From Blastocystis sp. Blastoise (lineage: Eukaryota; Sar; Bigyra; Opalinata; Blastocystidae), in NCBI GenBank assembly GCA_039096225.1, contig JBBPEB010000013.1:1535501-1599500 (forward strand): DNA of 64,000 nucleotides. The letters are read 5' to 3'. A program made the position numbers and the translations under genes. Position 1 is the stretch's first letter, and each line of letters opens with the position of its first letter. Below are positions 1-15,832 of this stretch, piece by piece. The notes under the pieces were generated by a model that ran no database searches, was not told where the DNA came from, and was given only the letters and a program-made list of their open reading frames with translations.

Positions 1-3000
1 GATGTTCACCTTCAATTAAAGTATTACTATAAGAATTAACCATACCAAAAACATCTAATTGAATATTCTTATATGGAACATAATAATTAGAATTTTCAAA
101 TTTATAACATAATATTAAATTAGAATAAGATTGTTTAGTAGCACTAAATATAAATTTATTATCTATACATTCAGATTGTATAATACTATTATCAAAATTA
201 CAATTCATAGTAGATTCTATCCATTTCATTATTTCACCATTTTGACTATTATTTACTATAATATTAAAATCATTATCTTTACTAGCATAATAATTATTCT
301 CAAATAATAATGATTTTTCATTAAATGTAATTGTATTAAGAGATATCCATTCATTATTTATAAAATAACAAACATGTCCATTTATAAGTTTATTAATATT
401 AATAGTAGTACTATCATCAATAATATAATCAAAATATACTTTACCAGGTAATATTTGTACAAGAGTACTACGAATTATAGGATTACCTGTTGTTGTACAT
501 TCATCATCTTGTTCAACAATTTGAATCATTTCATCATTATATATACCAACAGTACCAATAAATGACATTGATAATTGTTTTTCATTATTATTCATAATAT
601 CAACTATAGGATAATTATCACTTAAAGATTGAATAGTAATTGTATCATATAAATTAATAAAAATATTATCATAACGAATATAAGATCCAGATGTAGTATA
701 TTTATAACATAAAATTACTTTATTTCCATTATAACTACTAAATCTATATTACTATTACTATAATAATGATTATTTTGTTTAATTATATTATATTCAGTAT
801 GTATAGCATCACAAGTTTCACTTTCTAATATAAATTTAAACATATTATTATTACTTAAACCAAAACCTTCAATTTCTAAATTAGTTTGTTTAATACTATT
901 TTCAGAAGGTAATAAAAGTTGTTTATACCATGAATTAATATCTAATTTTGATATATCAGAAACCATAATTAATTTAGAATAAACTATATCACCATATATA
1001 CTAATATAATGTAAATCATAATTACCACCATATATTAAATTAAATGTACCACTAAAAGAATCACCTATAATAATAGTATCACTAATATAATCAGAATTAT
1101 CACAATTAACAAAATAAACTTGATCTAATGAAGTCATAAAATTTTCAGGAGCATCAAATGTTAATGAAAAAGATTCACCAGCAATAAAACTAGTAGGAGG
1201 ATTAAGTAATGTTATACCACCTAATACATTTAATATATAACTATTTAATAAAACAAAATTATCTTCAGGTGTAAAACGAGCACATATATTATATTTACCA
1301 TTCTTACTAATAGTAATAGATTTTGAAGCAGTTCTTAAATCAACATTATCTTCACAATTATTACTTGTTATAAATTTAAATATAGGTAATGTATTAAAAC
1401 CACTAATATATGTAAATTGTTCAAATAAATATGTAGATCCTTGTACAAATGTTGATGTCTTAGGTTCAATTATTACTTCATTAAGATAAACAATAGATTG
1501 ACTATTTATTTTATGTATTTCATCATAATAACCACAAATATATAATGGTTTATTATAACCTTTAGTAAATGATAAAATATATAATCCATTATTATTATTT
1601 ATTTGTACATCAGAATAAGATATTAAACAATCTTCATATTCAGATAAATAAACATTTAAAGTATATAATTCAGAACTTTCTATAGATATACTTCCTGTAT
1701 TTACTTGATTAACAATAAAACTATAAGTATTTTCACCAACATTCATTAATTCTTCATCAATAGATATTAATGATGTTCTAAAATATATAATAGATCCTAT
1801 AGGTTTATAACAACCAATTAATACACCACTTGTAGTAAAAGGATAATCAGTCATAACTTCACCATTTATAACATCAAAAAGAACTTCTACAGAATTACAT
1901 GATTTTGTACGACTAACAAAACCTATTGTACCATTTAATAAAGTAGCACTAATTATTAAAGGACTATCTAATTTCATATTAGCCATCCATTCACTCTTAT
2001 TAAGAATTACATCATTATTATTTATAGATATAAACTTTTGATTTATATCATAATATATATTATAATCAACAGAATAACAAATCTTATATGTACCAACAGC
2101 AATATTCATATTTTCATTAGTTGATACTAATTTATCATATAAATAAGAAGGATAAGTTATATTAACTAAATTAAATAAATAACCATCTTCATTACAATTA
2201 TTATTATTTAAAACTAATTTAATAGAATCAGTATAACTAGCAGAAAATATAGATGTTAATATACTAAAAATAACATTTTCAGTATTAGATGTTACAGTAG
2301 GTTCTAAAGATACAATATTTCTTACTGATAATTTAATATTATTTATTTCATAATAATCATTATGAGAACTAAATTTATAACATAAATGATATTGTTCATT
2401 ATTAGCATTTTCAAATAATACATTTATACTATTATTAGAATCTAAAGAATAAATAGTAACATTTTCATCACAACTTAATTGAACAAACTTTAATTCATCA
2501 TTTATATTAAGATTTAATCCATTTAATATAATAGAAGTAATTTCATTAGTAAATACTATATTTCTAGAAATACTATTTATAGAACCAAAACTAACATGAG
2601 CATTATCTATATGTTGAATAGCAGTATTACCAACTTGAACACAATAAGTATATTCACCATCAAAAGCTTCTGTAAATAATAATTTTGCATGTAATGTTAA
2701 ACCATTTAATTCACTTTCTAATTTTTCTAATTCAGAACTAATATCACATGTAGTCTTTGTAATATATACACTAGATATTTCATTAACATAATAAAATGGA
2801 CCTTCAATAGAAATATAATAAGGAGTATTTAATAATACAGTAGTACTTATAGGATTTATAGAAACACTTAAAGACTTAATAATTACAACACTTTCAGGAA
2901 TATTAAATCTTTCTTCATAACTAGGTATTTCTAAACATACAACTACATTATTATACATTGTATTAAATATTATATTATTAAATGTCCAAATAGAATTTAA

Positions 3001-6000
3001 TTCTATAGAATCTGTTATTTCATTTATTAATTCACCATTATTACAATTATTCTGATAAAATGATAATTTCATATTTTCTTCAGCTATATCACCAATAACT
3101 TGTACAGATGTACTTACTTGAGGTACAATTGTAATAGGCTTCTTATTTGCAATATATATATATTTAACATTAAATATATCTTGTAATTTATATAAAATAG
3201 ATTCACTAGAATGTTTATAACATATAACTCTATTATCACCTCTCATTAAAGTAATTAAAGTACTATATTCATTATTTTCATTCTTTGTAATAATAAAAGC
3301 ATTACGTTTAATACTAGAACAATCATTTTCACCATTATCTAATACATATATTATATCTTGTTCAGATATAATTGAACTTGTAATTGTTATCATCTTAGGT
3401 ACATTTTCAATAAATAATGTATTTGATAAAGTAATAGAATCAATTGTATTTACAGCAATTGTAGATTGAACATAAACATATTCATTAGATAATTTATTAA
3501 ATTGATAACAAATATCATAAATACCATTATTTTCTATATTTAAAGTAAAACGACTAATATTATCAATTATTGAAATAGGATAAATAATACCATTATCATT
3601 ATCATTATTATTACAATTATGATTATTATCAGAAATAATAAATTTTATATGATCACTATTTGTTATACCATAATAATTATTAAATGTAACAATAGTATCA
3701 ACATCTTTTATAAAACTTATTTGAGATAAATTACCCATAGATAAAACAGATAATTTAATATTAATAGGTAATAAAATAGATGATCCAATAAATTTATATG
3801 TAATACTAGCATCTTCTAAATAATTATTAAGAGAAATTGTAGCTTGACCTACTTTACCATTATTACTAGATACAATATTATATATTTTATTAAAACCATT
3901 ATTACTACTTATAGTAATAATATCATCATTAGATATATGATTACCATTAAATTCAATAACAAAAGAATTATACATACTTTCATATCTATTTATTTCACCA
4001 TCATATATAGAATTACCAACTCTTAAATTTAATTGATAATCAATATATTGATTAAGATATGTAGATTTATAACATAATTTATAATTACCAGCATTAGGAA
4101 TATTAATAATAACACGTTTATTTAATATATTATACTTATATAAAACAGTAGAAGTACAAGATTCATTAGGTTCAACAAATAAAACTTCATCATTATTAAT
4201 AATATAATCAGCATTAAAAAATAATATCTTATTATAATTAGCAATAGCAAAATCAATAACTTCACCTTCATTAGTACTAATAATATCAGTATCTAAAATA
4301 GATAAATTAAATATATCAGGATAAGAAACATATATAGGAGTATTTTGAGTATCTTGCATCTTAACACATAATTTATAAGTAACAGATTCAGAAGTAAAAT
4401 ATATATTATCTACTTTACCATTACAAGAATTTATCATTCTTTCAGGATTAACTTGAATAACAGAATCAGCAGAACAATCTTCATCTAAAGAAACATATTT
4501 TATTGTATGTATATTTTGTTCTTCATTACATAATTCATCATTAATTATACCAGGACCATAAAAAATAATATTTAATGAATCAATACCATTTTCTTTTTGT
4601 TGTTGTTTTTCTATACGAATAGGACCATAAACAGAAATAGTATCAGGTAAAAGTGTATATATATTTGAATTCTTAAATTTATAACAAATAGAATAAGAAG
4701 TAGAAGGAACACATGTTAATTCAGTTAATCCATTAGAACCAACAGTATTAATACCACAACCACCAATATCAGAAAGACAATCATCTTCATTATTAATATT
4801 TGATATTAAACGTACTTCATCACCTTCCATACCATTTGTAAATATAATAGAAGTAGGTATATATGCATTAAATGTATTTATAGAAATAGAATCAATCATA
4901 AGAGAATCCATAGTAATACCAGGATAAGATATCCATCCTTCACCACGGAAATTAATACATAATCTTAAATTCTTAGCAGATGTAGTAAATTTAAATGTAG
5001 CTTCTATATTAGAATCAATAGTCTTAATATTATTTTCATCATTAACAGCATGTTCTTCAATACATGTTAAATCATAAGGTACCCACATAGCTAAATCACC
5101 AACTTGAGCATTAATAGCTAAGAAATGAACAGTTATATCATGATTAACAACAGCAGATATACTACCAGCAGCATGAGTATGATAACCATATAAATCTACT
5201 ACAGTTATAAGAATATGACTCATTAAAATATATTCATTATTTTGTTTATAACAAAGAGCTATTTCTGTTCCAGGAATATTAAAAGTAAAAGTAGCTTTTA
5301 ATTCATTATTTAAAGTAGTTTCTTGAGAACCATGTAATGTTTCACTAATATTACTATCACAATCATATATACCATTTACTTTACCAATAAATTTTACATA
5401 ATCTCCTTGTTTAAGATTAATACCAGTAAATTGAATTGTTTTAGATTGATCACCAACAAATATACCTTCAGTTATTTCAGATACACCAAATGATGAAATA
5501 ACTATCGATTCATATAAAGTCCATGAACTTAAATAAGATATACAGAACTTTAATGTAGAAGAAGGTACATTCTTAGAAGTAAATATAGCAGAAACAGTAT
5601 TAGTATTAATACGACTAACTTCAGAATTAATACCATTTTCATTACAATTATTAGAAACTAATTTAATAAAAGGTAATTGTTCAGGAACAAATGCAGGAGA
5701 AGATAATATATATGTATTGGTTTGACCAATAGAGTAATAGTTATTATTATTGATATTATCAATAGTAAATTCTTGTACTGTAACATAATCTAAACCAATT
5801 CTTTCAGAAAAAATTGCTGATTTATAACATAATAAATAATCACCATTATTAGAAATAATAAGATTACTATTTAAAATCACTTTATCATCAGTAAGAATTG
5901 AATTATGTACATTACCTACATTAACACTTGCTATAATTGTAGACGATTCACAATTATCTTCAGAATTTACAGCATAAATCATATCAGAAACACTTAATCC

Positions 6001-9000
6001 ATAACCTTCAATCGTAACCTCACCAACAACCGTACTCACAAACGTACCAAGATTAAGTGTTTCAATATAAGATATACTAAGATCATAACTATCATAAAGA
6101 ATCCATGCAATATTTGCAAATTTATAACATAAATGAGCATTCGTAAAATAACTATCATATTGCATCTCAACTTCTTTAGACTCAGTTAACATATATACTT
6201 TACCTTCAATAGCATTTTCTATATCACATATAGAACCATCTTTTACATACATAAATTGATCTTCAACAGAAGAACCTTCACTAGTAAATGTTTGTGTAAA
6301 AGGAATACCTTTATAAGCATTATGAATACTAACACTATTCAATCTTGAACCTATTGTTTCAATAATCTTATTAAAAGGAACAATTTGTTGACTATCCATA
6401 TAATTAATAGAAAACGAATAAGATCCAGTAATAGGAATTAGAATATCAGAATAATATTTACCATTTAAAGCATAAACATTAAACGAATAAATAGTAGGTT
6501 CACCTTCAGTTACACTTTCAACTAAATTAACTTTAATATTCTCAGATAAGTTAATACCTTCAAGTGTATAAGTTGAATAGATACCAGTAGGAATATTATC
6601 AGATCCAGTAATACTTAAAACATATTGTACTTTCATAAAAATAGAATAATTAGAAAAAGATTCTTCATTACCAATCTTTACACACATCATCCAATTATTC
6701 ATATTTTCAGTAAAAGTAGCAACAAAAGAAGTACATCTATCAGTACTTATAAGAATTCTATTAACATCTTCACAATTAGAATCTCTTGGTACAAAAGCTA
6801 AAGTAATCATTTCATTATCATTATTATTATCATCACATGTAACAGGAAGAATACCAGAAGTAGTTAAACTAAAAGTATTTTCAACATTAGCAACTGTATA
6901 CATAGGAGATAATGAAAGAATACCACGAATACCAAGAGTAAGAGTAGTATAAGCTTTCCATTGAATACCATCAACAGAATAACAAATATAATATGAAGAA
7001 GCTAAATCAGAAGTATAATCAAAAGTAATATCAAAGGAATCACTATCAAGAATTGTAGTATAAATCTTAGAATTACAATCCTTACTAAAAGGAGCAAATC
7101 CAACAGTATCACCTTCTGAAGCACCAGTAAGTACAATAGAATTAACTCTACCAATAATTAAACTATTAAAATCATTAACAACTTTAACAGAACTAACTTC
7201 AATAACTTGGAAAGAATACTTCAAAGAAATTTGTTCACCAGATGAAAAAGTATAACACATATATATCTTAGGATAAGCATTACTAAATGATAATTCAACA
7301 TAAGAATCTTCATTATTAAGAGTAACAGAATAAGAAGTAATTTGGTCAGCACAACCTTCAACAGAAGAAACTATAAGCTTATCATTTGATGATAAAGTTT
7401 TTCCTGATGAAAATGTTATAGTCTTATGATCACCAACCAATATCTTATCATTTATAAATGTATTATAAGTTAAACCAACAGTATTAACTTGAATAGAAGT
7501 ATCAATCCATTCATCAATATTATCATATTTATAACACATCTTTACAAGAGGAGCTATAATTTGAGAAATAGTAACATCAGCTTTAAATAAACCATCTTGT
7601 TCATCAATATATATAGTAAATTGTTCATTACTAGCATTACAAGTTTCATCTTGTTTAACAAATGAAATTTGTTCACCAGCATGTAAACCATATCCTTGAA
7701 TAGTAACAGTCTTCTTAGAATTTTGTATTAATTCATTAGTATTCAAAGATTGAATTCTTCTTAAATAGATAACAATATTACGATAATTAACATCAACATT
7801 ATTATTTGCATGTTGATAAGCAACAAAAACGGAAGTAGCACCAGAAAGAGAAGTTTCATCTATAGTAAAAATAGGATTACCATTAACAAAAGATACAAAA
7901 TCACGACCTATTAAAACAGAATCGCAAGCATCATTTAAAGAAGATGGTAAACAAAGATTAGCAAAATCTCTTTCATTAAGACCTAAACCAGACCAATTAA
8001 ATTGAGTAGGTTGACCTAAGAAATAGTTAGCAGAATTATAAGTAATTTCTTTAGTAGATTTAAGCCAACGAAGATCTAATTTATTCTCATCACCAGATTT
8101 TAATACACATTCATGTTCTTCTCCATCCACAAAACATAAGCAAGGATAGAAACTAACAGATAAAACAGTATCATCCGAAAAAGGTTGTAAATTAACATTA
8201 GCAGCATTGTTACTAATAACATAACCATTAGCGAAGTTAGCATAACATTGGGCAAGAGTTTGAGCAAACACAAGTCTATCACCATCAGAAATACCACTAC
8301 CAGAAATAATAACAGAACTCGTATAACCAACAAGGAAAGTTCTTCTATTTAAACCAGTAAAATCTTTAACAACAAGTGATTGTTGTATAGAAGATATAGT
8401 ATTATCTGCGAAAGAAACACAAATAGGATAACTTAAATCATCTTCAAGTCTTCTATTCATATTCATTTCAACACCATTATCAAATATAGAAGCTTCTTTT
8501 TCTATAAGAATATGTACCATATTATCAGTCTTAACATCGTTAATACATAATGAAGCATATTCAGCTTGATTAGTAAACGTACTTAAAAGAACGTGTTGAG
8601 AACCAATAGAACAAGGATAAAAAGAAATATGATTAACATCATAAATCTCATTCTTAACAATAGTACTTGCAGGCATATTCTTACAAATATTCTTAGGACA
8701 AGAAAAAGCAGCATCTATAACTTTATCCATTACACTATAATGTAAACGAAGTTTTAAAGGATTTTTATTCTTAAAAGTAATATCCCATAAATAGCCATTT
8801 AAATCTTCTTCGAAATAGCTAGACTCAGTAATAATAACATCATATCCAAAACCATTAAACATTTGAATCATCTCAGAAGTAGATGAAACAAAAGAAACAG
8901 GAACAATATTATTATCAATTTCTAAAGCAAAAACTGAAGCTTCTAAGAGTGACTTTTCAGATTGTTTTGAAGCAAATCCGAAAACAAACTTAGTAGCATC

Positions 9001-9952
9001 GACACTTTCACTTTTAGAACAAGTCGATTTACGAGAATCAATCCAATAAATTTCATTCTTACCATTTACATCATAATTATCATTAGCCAGTTGATAACCA
9101 TGAAGTTGAATTTCTGATATCTCAGTTACTTCAGGATTACCCCAATTGCTTGAGGCAACAATCTTAAAGTATCTACCAATAACAGTATGAACCTCAGTTA
9201 AATGAGATAAAATTCTCCAACCTTCATTATTATCATTTGCTTCATAAGAAATCCATTGATTCCAAGGACCATAAACAGAATCCAATGAATAATAGATTGT
9301 GAAATTCTTAATAGAAGCAGCAGAACGGTCGTTCCAAATCTTTAAATCATCAACAACTGAAGGGTTTTCTAAATCAAAAACAATCCAATTATTGAGACCT
9401 TCACATACTTTACAAGAAGCATCGTTACAATCGGAAGAATAACTTCTAGCGTCGTCACAAGATTTATTAGATCCTGATAAACAACCAGAACATTTTCTAC
9501 CATAACTAGCTTGGTTATAAAGATAATGCTTACCATAAGCATCTTCTAAGACTTGGCAATTTTCTTCACCATAATCGCATCCATTTTCAGCAGTTCTATG
9601 AGACCATACAAACTTGGTAGAAACGGCTCTATCAAATATGGAATAAACGTGACCACTAAAATAAGGAACAGGACGGGAAGCATGACCATCGCTTCCAAAT
9701 CCCCACTTAGACGTCGATTCGGCAAGAGGTCCCCAAGATTCTCTTTCGAAATCACTAGGAAACCAATGAGGAACACTCATACTTTTAGGGCAAGAAACGT
9801 GTACATCGTTGAAGATAAAAGGAGATACCTGACCCACCTTTAAGGCACCAGACGCACACCAAGCGAAAAAAGCAATAAAACTATAAAAACAAAATATTAA
9901 AATTTTTTAGAAATATATTAATAAAAATATTTATAAACAAATAGAAGAGCAT
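1..9952 (-). CDS. Giant secreted repeat protein A (discoidin head plus LCYxF repeats), 3' end off the window, frameshifted
   Basis: Predicted secreted surface or matrix protein of more than 3,250 residues; no known function. The large exon runs from 9880 downward. I infer a 14-nt first exon (9952-9939) and a 58-nt intron with a weak GTTTAT donor; joined, it begins MLFYFFIAFFAWCASG, a good signal peptide, but this start is less certain than the body. Residues about 165-270 form an F5/8 type C (discoidin-like) fold: NNWIVFDL, YYSLDS.YGPW, GRYFKIVASSNWGNP, EIQLHGY. A cysteine-rich segment precedes it. Repeats of about 90-100 residues follow, each with one mid-repeat Cys and a C-terminal LCYKF-like motif. 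The frame breaks near 739-750: the original frame stops at 715-717, but the -1 frame is open from there to base 1 and carries the same repeats (CYKYTTSG, CYKFENSN). No intron phase repairs it, so it is a sequencing indel, a recent mutation or recoding. Paralogue of the gene at 22900-45249. Confidence 0.85.
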
Positions 9953-12393
9953 TTCAACATAGGTATCGATAGATATCCTTTTCAGAAATATATTCTTCTT
10001 ATAAAACAAATAAAAAATTAACTACAAAACTGAAAAAAAGACACTGCTAACATGTTCCATATGGAGCAAAAACAGTAAATTCCTACTCCATTGAGTAAGT
10101 ATTGTCAGAATTTCTCAGTATACAAACAATCAACAGCATAGCAACAGCTAGAGCTTCATGTTTTAGTTATACAAAAACAGCAAAAAGAATGGACAGCGGA
10201 CAAAGAAATGGACATACATGATTGAAATATCAAGCATTATTCAGGATTAGCAGACAAAAGCAAAATCTATAGAGAATTCAGTAAATTAGTCAATGATCAG
10301 TTTTAAAAAGACAAGAAAAAGCTACCCTATCATAGGGGAACACTTCTTTACGAAATATAACATATATACATACCTATTAATGACTTTGATTGTTAATGCA
10401 AATCAAAATATGGGTGACTGATAAGAGACTTTTACTCTCAATCAGTAGAAACCAAACCTGATTAACTTCCGCAAACATTCCCGTGAAACTATCGGCTCAA
10501 TTGCCCTATTTTCGTATATAACGTGGAACCATTCATCAATTATAACGACTTTTTTTTACAAATATTTTGTTCATCAAATAAAATCGCATAAAAAAAGTAG
10601 TTCATCAAATAATAAACCATACAAAATGACGCACCAACAATATTTCAAAGCTTCTAGAAGAATTATGTTTAGTGATCGATTTTTTGATAACCATAATTCC
10701 ATGATTTCTATAGGAAAAAAACAGATGAATGGTCAATTAACCATAGAAATTTTGACGTGTATCTCATTTTTATCTCGATAGTGGAAACCCAATGACGAAG
10801 CCTCTTTCATATCATTTTTTTTCCCTGGATTATTTTGATAAACCAAAAAAAAACGTTTTAACCACAAATTTTATTCCGTTGAGTTACACCTGTTTTGAGA
10901 AACACAAAACAATAATGAACAAAGTAGATTTCGAGGAAAACTATTGAATTTTCTTTTTTAAACTGAATTCTCATCTTTTTCTAGTTTCAAAAACTGTCTA
11001 TATTTATTAAAAAGGAAGAGATTTACGCATGAAATTACATGTGATTCAAAAATGAGATAACAAATGAAATGAAAGAGTTTCTCGTTTCTTCTTACTTTTT
11101 ACTTTTTAATCACTTTAAATATCAATTATTTCATTCATATAACTAATATTATATTTATAAAGCCATATTGTACTTAAAATTATCAAAATTATACTGAAAA
11201 AACCAATTAAGATCCAACGATAATCACATCTTTATTCTCAATATAACTATACTTAATACTCATTATATATATAAATATATATATTAACGTAATAAAATCC
11301 ATTATAGGACATAATGAAGAAAAAATATCGTCGAATTCAACCTATCAAAGAAAACATATTAATAGCAAATTTTCAAAGTATTTATATTCTATAATCACAT
11401 CGTATCCAATTTATATTCAAATAAAAACATGCAAGTCTATTTGTCAATTATGAAGTCTATCAATACTTGTCAATTCAAACAAATATAATAAGATAAATCT
11501 ATAAGAATTATAGTTGACAAAGTATTTTATTAAAATATTCAAACTGTAACAATCTACATTCTTTATCTTTCATAAAGATCCTATATATTTTCTATATATG
11601 CCGAAAAACTTATGTTATTATTGATAGAAGTACTTAAAAGTCAAAATAAATAATTATTTTGTTTGACATTTTTTTTTTTTATGTTATATATGTTAAAATG
11701 ATTACTCAAGTTAATTATTTCTTATTCTCAATATAATACTCATTTTTATAAAAATTATATCAAATATATTACTCGTCTAAAAGTCAAAAAATATTACTTA
11801 TTACAAATTTTCTTTCAAAACTACTCTTTATATACTTTTTTAAATTACTATTTTACAAATACAATGAATTTATTAATTTGAAAAATAGTTTTGACTATAA
11901 TATATCATACTTTATAATATCTATGTATATTTACTTTACATTTCTAAACTATATTATTTTTATTTCCTTAATCTATAGATAAATATTATTATATGAAGTA
12001 TTTCATATTGAATAGTTCATACCACAATGTCTTTTTTTGCTAATTTCTGATTCATTTCTTGGTTGGCTATTTTAAAAGTGTACCTATGAAACGTATTCAA
12101 CAATTATTATAAAGAGAAAACTTAAAGCAAATATATTATATAGTTAACACGAAAAAATAATATCGTGTTTTATGGATGAAGATTTTATGATATCGTTTTG
12201 TAATTCTTCAACGTGTAGATAGTATAACACTATGATTTTAAAACAAATATCGAAAGTTGAATATATATTCTTTCTCGATACTTGTCTCGATTTCCATTAT
12301 TGATTTTAAATCGAATAAGAAACTAACTATTGCCTATTTATCTTCCAATATATCAGAATACAACAACATACTCAAAAAAAAAACAAAAATCAA
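9953..12393. other. Intergenic spacer between divergent genes
   Basis: About 2.4 kb between the 5' end of giant protein A (minus) and the 5' end of the CDCA7-like gene (plus), so it should hold both promoters. I find no convincing coding region. The part at about 10050-10550 is less AT-rich than the rest and contains a short perfect hairpin (CCCTA, loop, TAGGG, 10325-10337), but no RNA family I recognise. The remainder is A/T runs with scattered TATATA stretches. Confidence 0.6.
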
Positions 12394-15300
12394 ATGAAAA
12401 GGTATTTGTTGAATTTATAATATATATATATTTTCTTAAAAAGTATCTAAAATATATCGATTAATTTATTTAAATAGATTATAAAATTTTATTTATATAT
12501 ACTATATATAACATAAATATTATATATATATTGATTGAAAATATTAAAGAATATTATTTATTTATCTGTATTGTCTAGATATTCTGAGTTATCTGATGAT
12601 GATGTATCACTAGAGACTTTAGGAAAGATGAACGAAGTAGATCAACATCAGTTTTTAAATGCTCATAAATTACAGTCTGATCTATCGAATGTAGAGTCTC
12701 TCCTCTCGAATTCTTTAGGTCATATACAAAAAAGATCTAAGAAAGAGAGATCTATAGGAATTAATATGATTCGACGAAGTATTGATATTGTCCATAATGA
12801 TGCTGAAGAACAGAAACAATTAACAAATACTATTACTGAATCCTATTCTGATAAACGTATTCTATCTATATATATATATACATATATTATTTATAATACT
12901 TTATTTACATATATATTCTTTTATAATATTCTATATAGTCTCCAAGTCCTATGTATATTTTTAATAGGTTTTATATTATTAGTATCAAATATATTCTAGG
13001 AATCCAAAAATAATAATCTAGAAATAAATCAAGATTCAAATAGAGATGTATATTTATTCATTTTATATATATGTATATATATATTTAAAAAAAATAAAAA
13101 TCTATAGAATCTTCTATTTCAATATCCTTTTTCAGATAGTAATTGTATGATTCTTTATTATCCATTACTTATATATATATATATAATAGCTCCAGATAAT
13201 GATCTTTATTCTTCTTTTAATTATCCTTCGTCACATACTTCCTTCGATTTCTCATCCCTACCTTACGAGACATCTTCTCCTATCTACAATCATCAAGACC
13301 TCAACTCCTTCTCCTTCTCAAACACATTATCTGACTTTACTTCCTTTCCTCCCCTCCCTAGAGAGTCTTTTGATGCATCTTCTTCATTAGTAGAAAAATC
13401 ACTTCCATCATATACATTCAATTCGGATATCAATCAAACTACAAGCAAGAATCAAATACAAAATAATAATTCATCTAGTATTTTGTCATTCTTTTATTAT
13501 ATTATATATATAATTTTTTTATTATATAAATTATTTATTTATATATTATTTATTTTTAATATAATATAAACCATTAATTATATATATATATATAGAAGAA
13601 ACAGAATTATCTTCAACTATGAATTCTCTCCCACTTTTCCCTCTATATTCCTCTTCATCTCTCTACACTCCTCTTCAGGATCCATTAAATACATTACCAT
13701 CAAATACTTCTTCTTTTCCTAATGGAAAACAATCGAAAACTCAAAATGAAAAAGAAGTATTAATAACTTCAAAAGAATCTCCTCAACTTTCATCACTTCT
13801 TTTTCCTTCTTCATCTATCTCTCCTCCTCTTAACAATAATTCTGATTTCTTTTCATCTTATCCTTCTATCTCTTCAAGAAATCAAGATCCAATAAACAAC
13901 AATAAAGAAAACTTATTATCAATAGACAATACGACTTCTAAAGATTCATCGAACTCACAAGAATTTCAAAAGAGAACTTCATTTAATAATATTAATGATA
14001 ATATACAAATACATAATCTTCCTACTATACAATATACTACTCATGATCCTGTCAATTCTACATCTCTAATATCATTTACTCATAATATACCTAAAGATTC
14101 ATTACAGCAAAATACTCAATTATATGATCCACTTCAATCTCCAAAAGATCTTGAACTATCAACTTCAAACATTAAGACAACATCTATTCTTACAAATAAA
14201 CAAAATACTAAGAACTCAAAGAAACTCTCTACACAACAAGGTAAAACTCTACTACATTTATTAATCTATTTATTTTTCTTTTATAGATACTATTTTATCA
14301 TTATTTTTTTTTGTAGAAAATTTTATTATATTTATAGTTTATAATTAATATTATTATTATTTATATTTTATAATTAATATTATTATTTATTCTCTATAAT
14401 TAATATATTAATATAATTTATATTTTATAATTAATATTATTATTTATTCTCTATAATTAGTATATTATTATTTATACTCTAGAACAATCTTCATATACTA
14501 TGAAATATAAAGATTCCTCTAATTTACCACTATATACCCAAGGGAATCCACAGAGTTTAAATTATATTCCTATCAATTCAATGAATACTTTCAATAACTT
14601 GACAAATACTATTTCTCAAAGAATAAAGTCCAAAGAATTCACTGATATCAATAATAAAGATACAAGCATATATATATATATATATATATTTACCTAATTT
14701 ATATTATTAATTAATATATTATTTTTATTTATATATATATATGTAAACAAATAATTCATTATCAATTGATTTCTTTAGATATATATTCTCAGAATACACC
14801 CCCAAAACAAAAGTCTTCATATATACAACAGAATGAATCTCCTTTGAATGTACGTCATCTCCTTCTTCATACTTCAGAAACAAAAGATTATTCGAATTAT
14901 ATAAATAATCCACTTGATACTTCATCAACACAGAATATCTCTATTAAATCTATAACGAATAATAATAAAGACAATAATGTTAATGATAAACAAAATAATG
15001 TTAATAATATAAATTCAAATTATATTACATCTTTACAAGGTACAAATAGAACAATTACAAATAGTAAAACAAATAAAAACATGAATGAAACTAACTTCTT
15101 TATGTCTCCAAAAGGATATGTTGATCTGAGAAGTACTGTTGAAAGAGGTATATATTATATTAAACATAATATTTCTATTTCTTCTAATTATAAACAATCA
15201 TTCTATTTATTATTATTATTATTTTTTTAATCTTTCTCTATTTATTAATAGAATATTATATAATAAATATATTTTCTTCTTCTAGTTCTATCTCAGCCAT

Positions 15301-15755
15301 TCGATATAGTTCCTTCTTTATCTCGACCTCCTAAACATCATTCTCTTCGATTACTTCCTAAGGAAGATAGTGATGAAGAATATCAATTACATTCTAAATC
15401 AACAGGACATAAAGCGTTGTATATTCTTATTTATATATATATAAAGAAAATTCTTTCTTTCTTTCTTCTATAAAATATATATTATATTTATATACTTTTT
15501 TTCTATATATATATATATATATATATTAGTTCTATGTTTAAACGTGATGGAACAGTATTGAAATGGTGTCATCAATGTAAAGCACGTAAACGTGATGTAA
15601 TTGACTGCAAGAATTGTGGTAAAAACCGACATGGATCAGGTAATAGGTATCTTATATATTTATTATATATTTATTTAACTATTATCTATCTTTTATATTT
15701 GAATACTTTTATATATAATAAATAAAATAATAAATAAATATAAACTAATTTATGT

Positions 15756-15832
<77 letters not shown>

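Noticed and set aside
715-780. An intron to explain the frame break in giant protein A
   Set aside because: All GT...AG pairs near the break have lengths divisible by three, which cannot restore phase, and longer ones would remove the conserved CYKY motif.
9553-9843. 96-codon plus-strand frame opposite giant protein A
   Set aside because: It is antisense to a clearly conserved discoidin-containing region of the minus-strand protein. The same holds for the many antisense frames across 22900-45249.
12535-12578. Coding sequence starting at 12535 for the CDCA7-like gene
   Set aside because: There is no ATG there, and the sequence ends in a good acceptor (TTGTCTAG). An 8-nt first exon at 12394 gives the right phase.
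13022-13047. A possible 26-nt exon in the CDCA7-like gene
   Set aside because: It fits the incoming phase but leaves phase 0, which makes the next exon stop early. Skipping it keeps the whole gene in frame.
15760-15828. Centromere- or origin-like AT tract
   Set aside because: It is a simple AT microsatellite inside an intron. In a genome this AT-rich, such runs carry no specific evidence for an origin.
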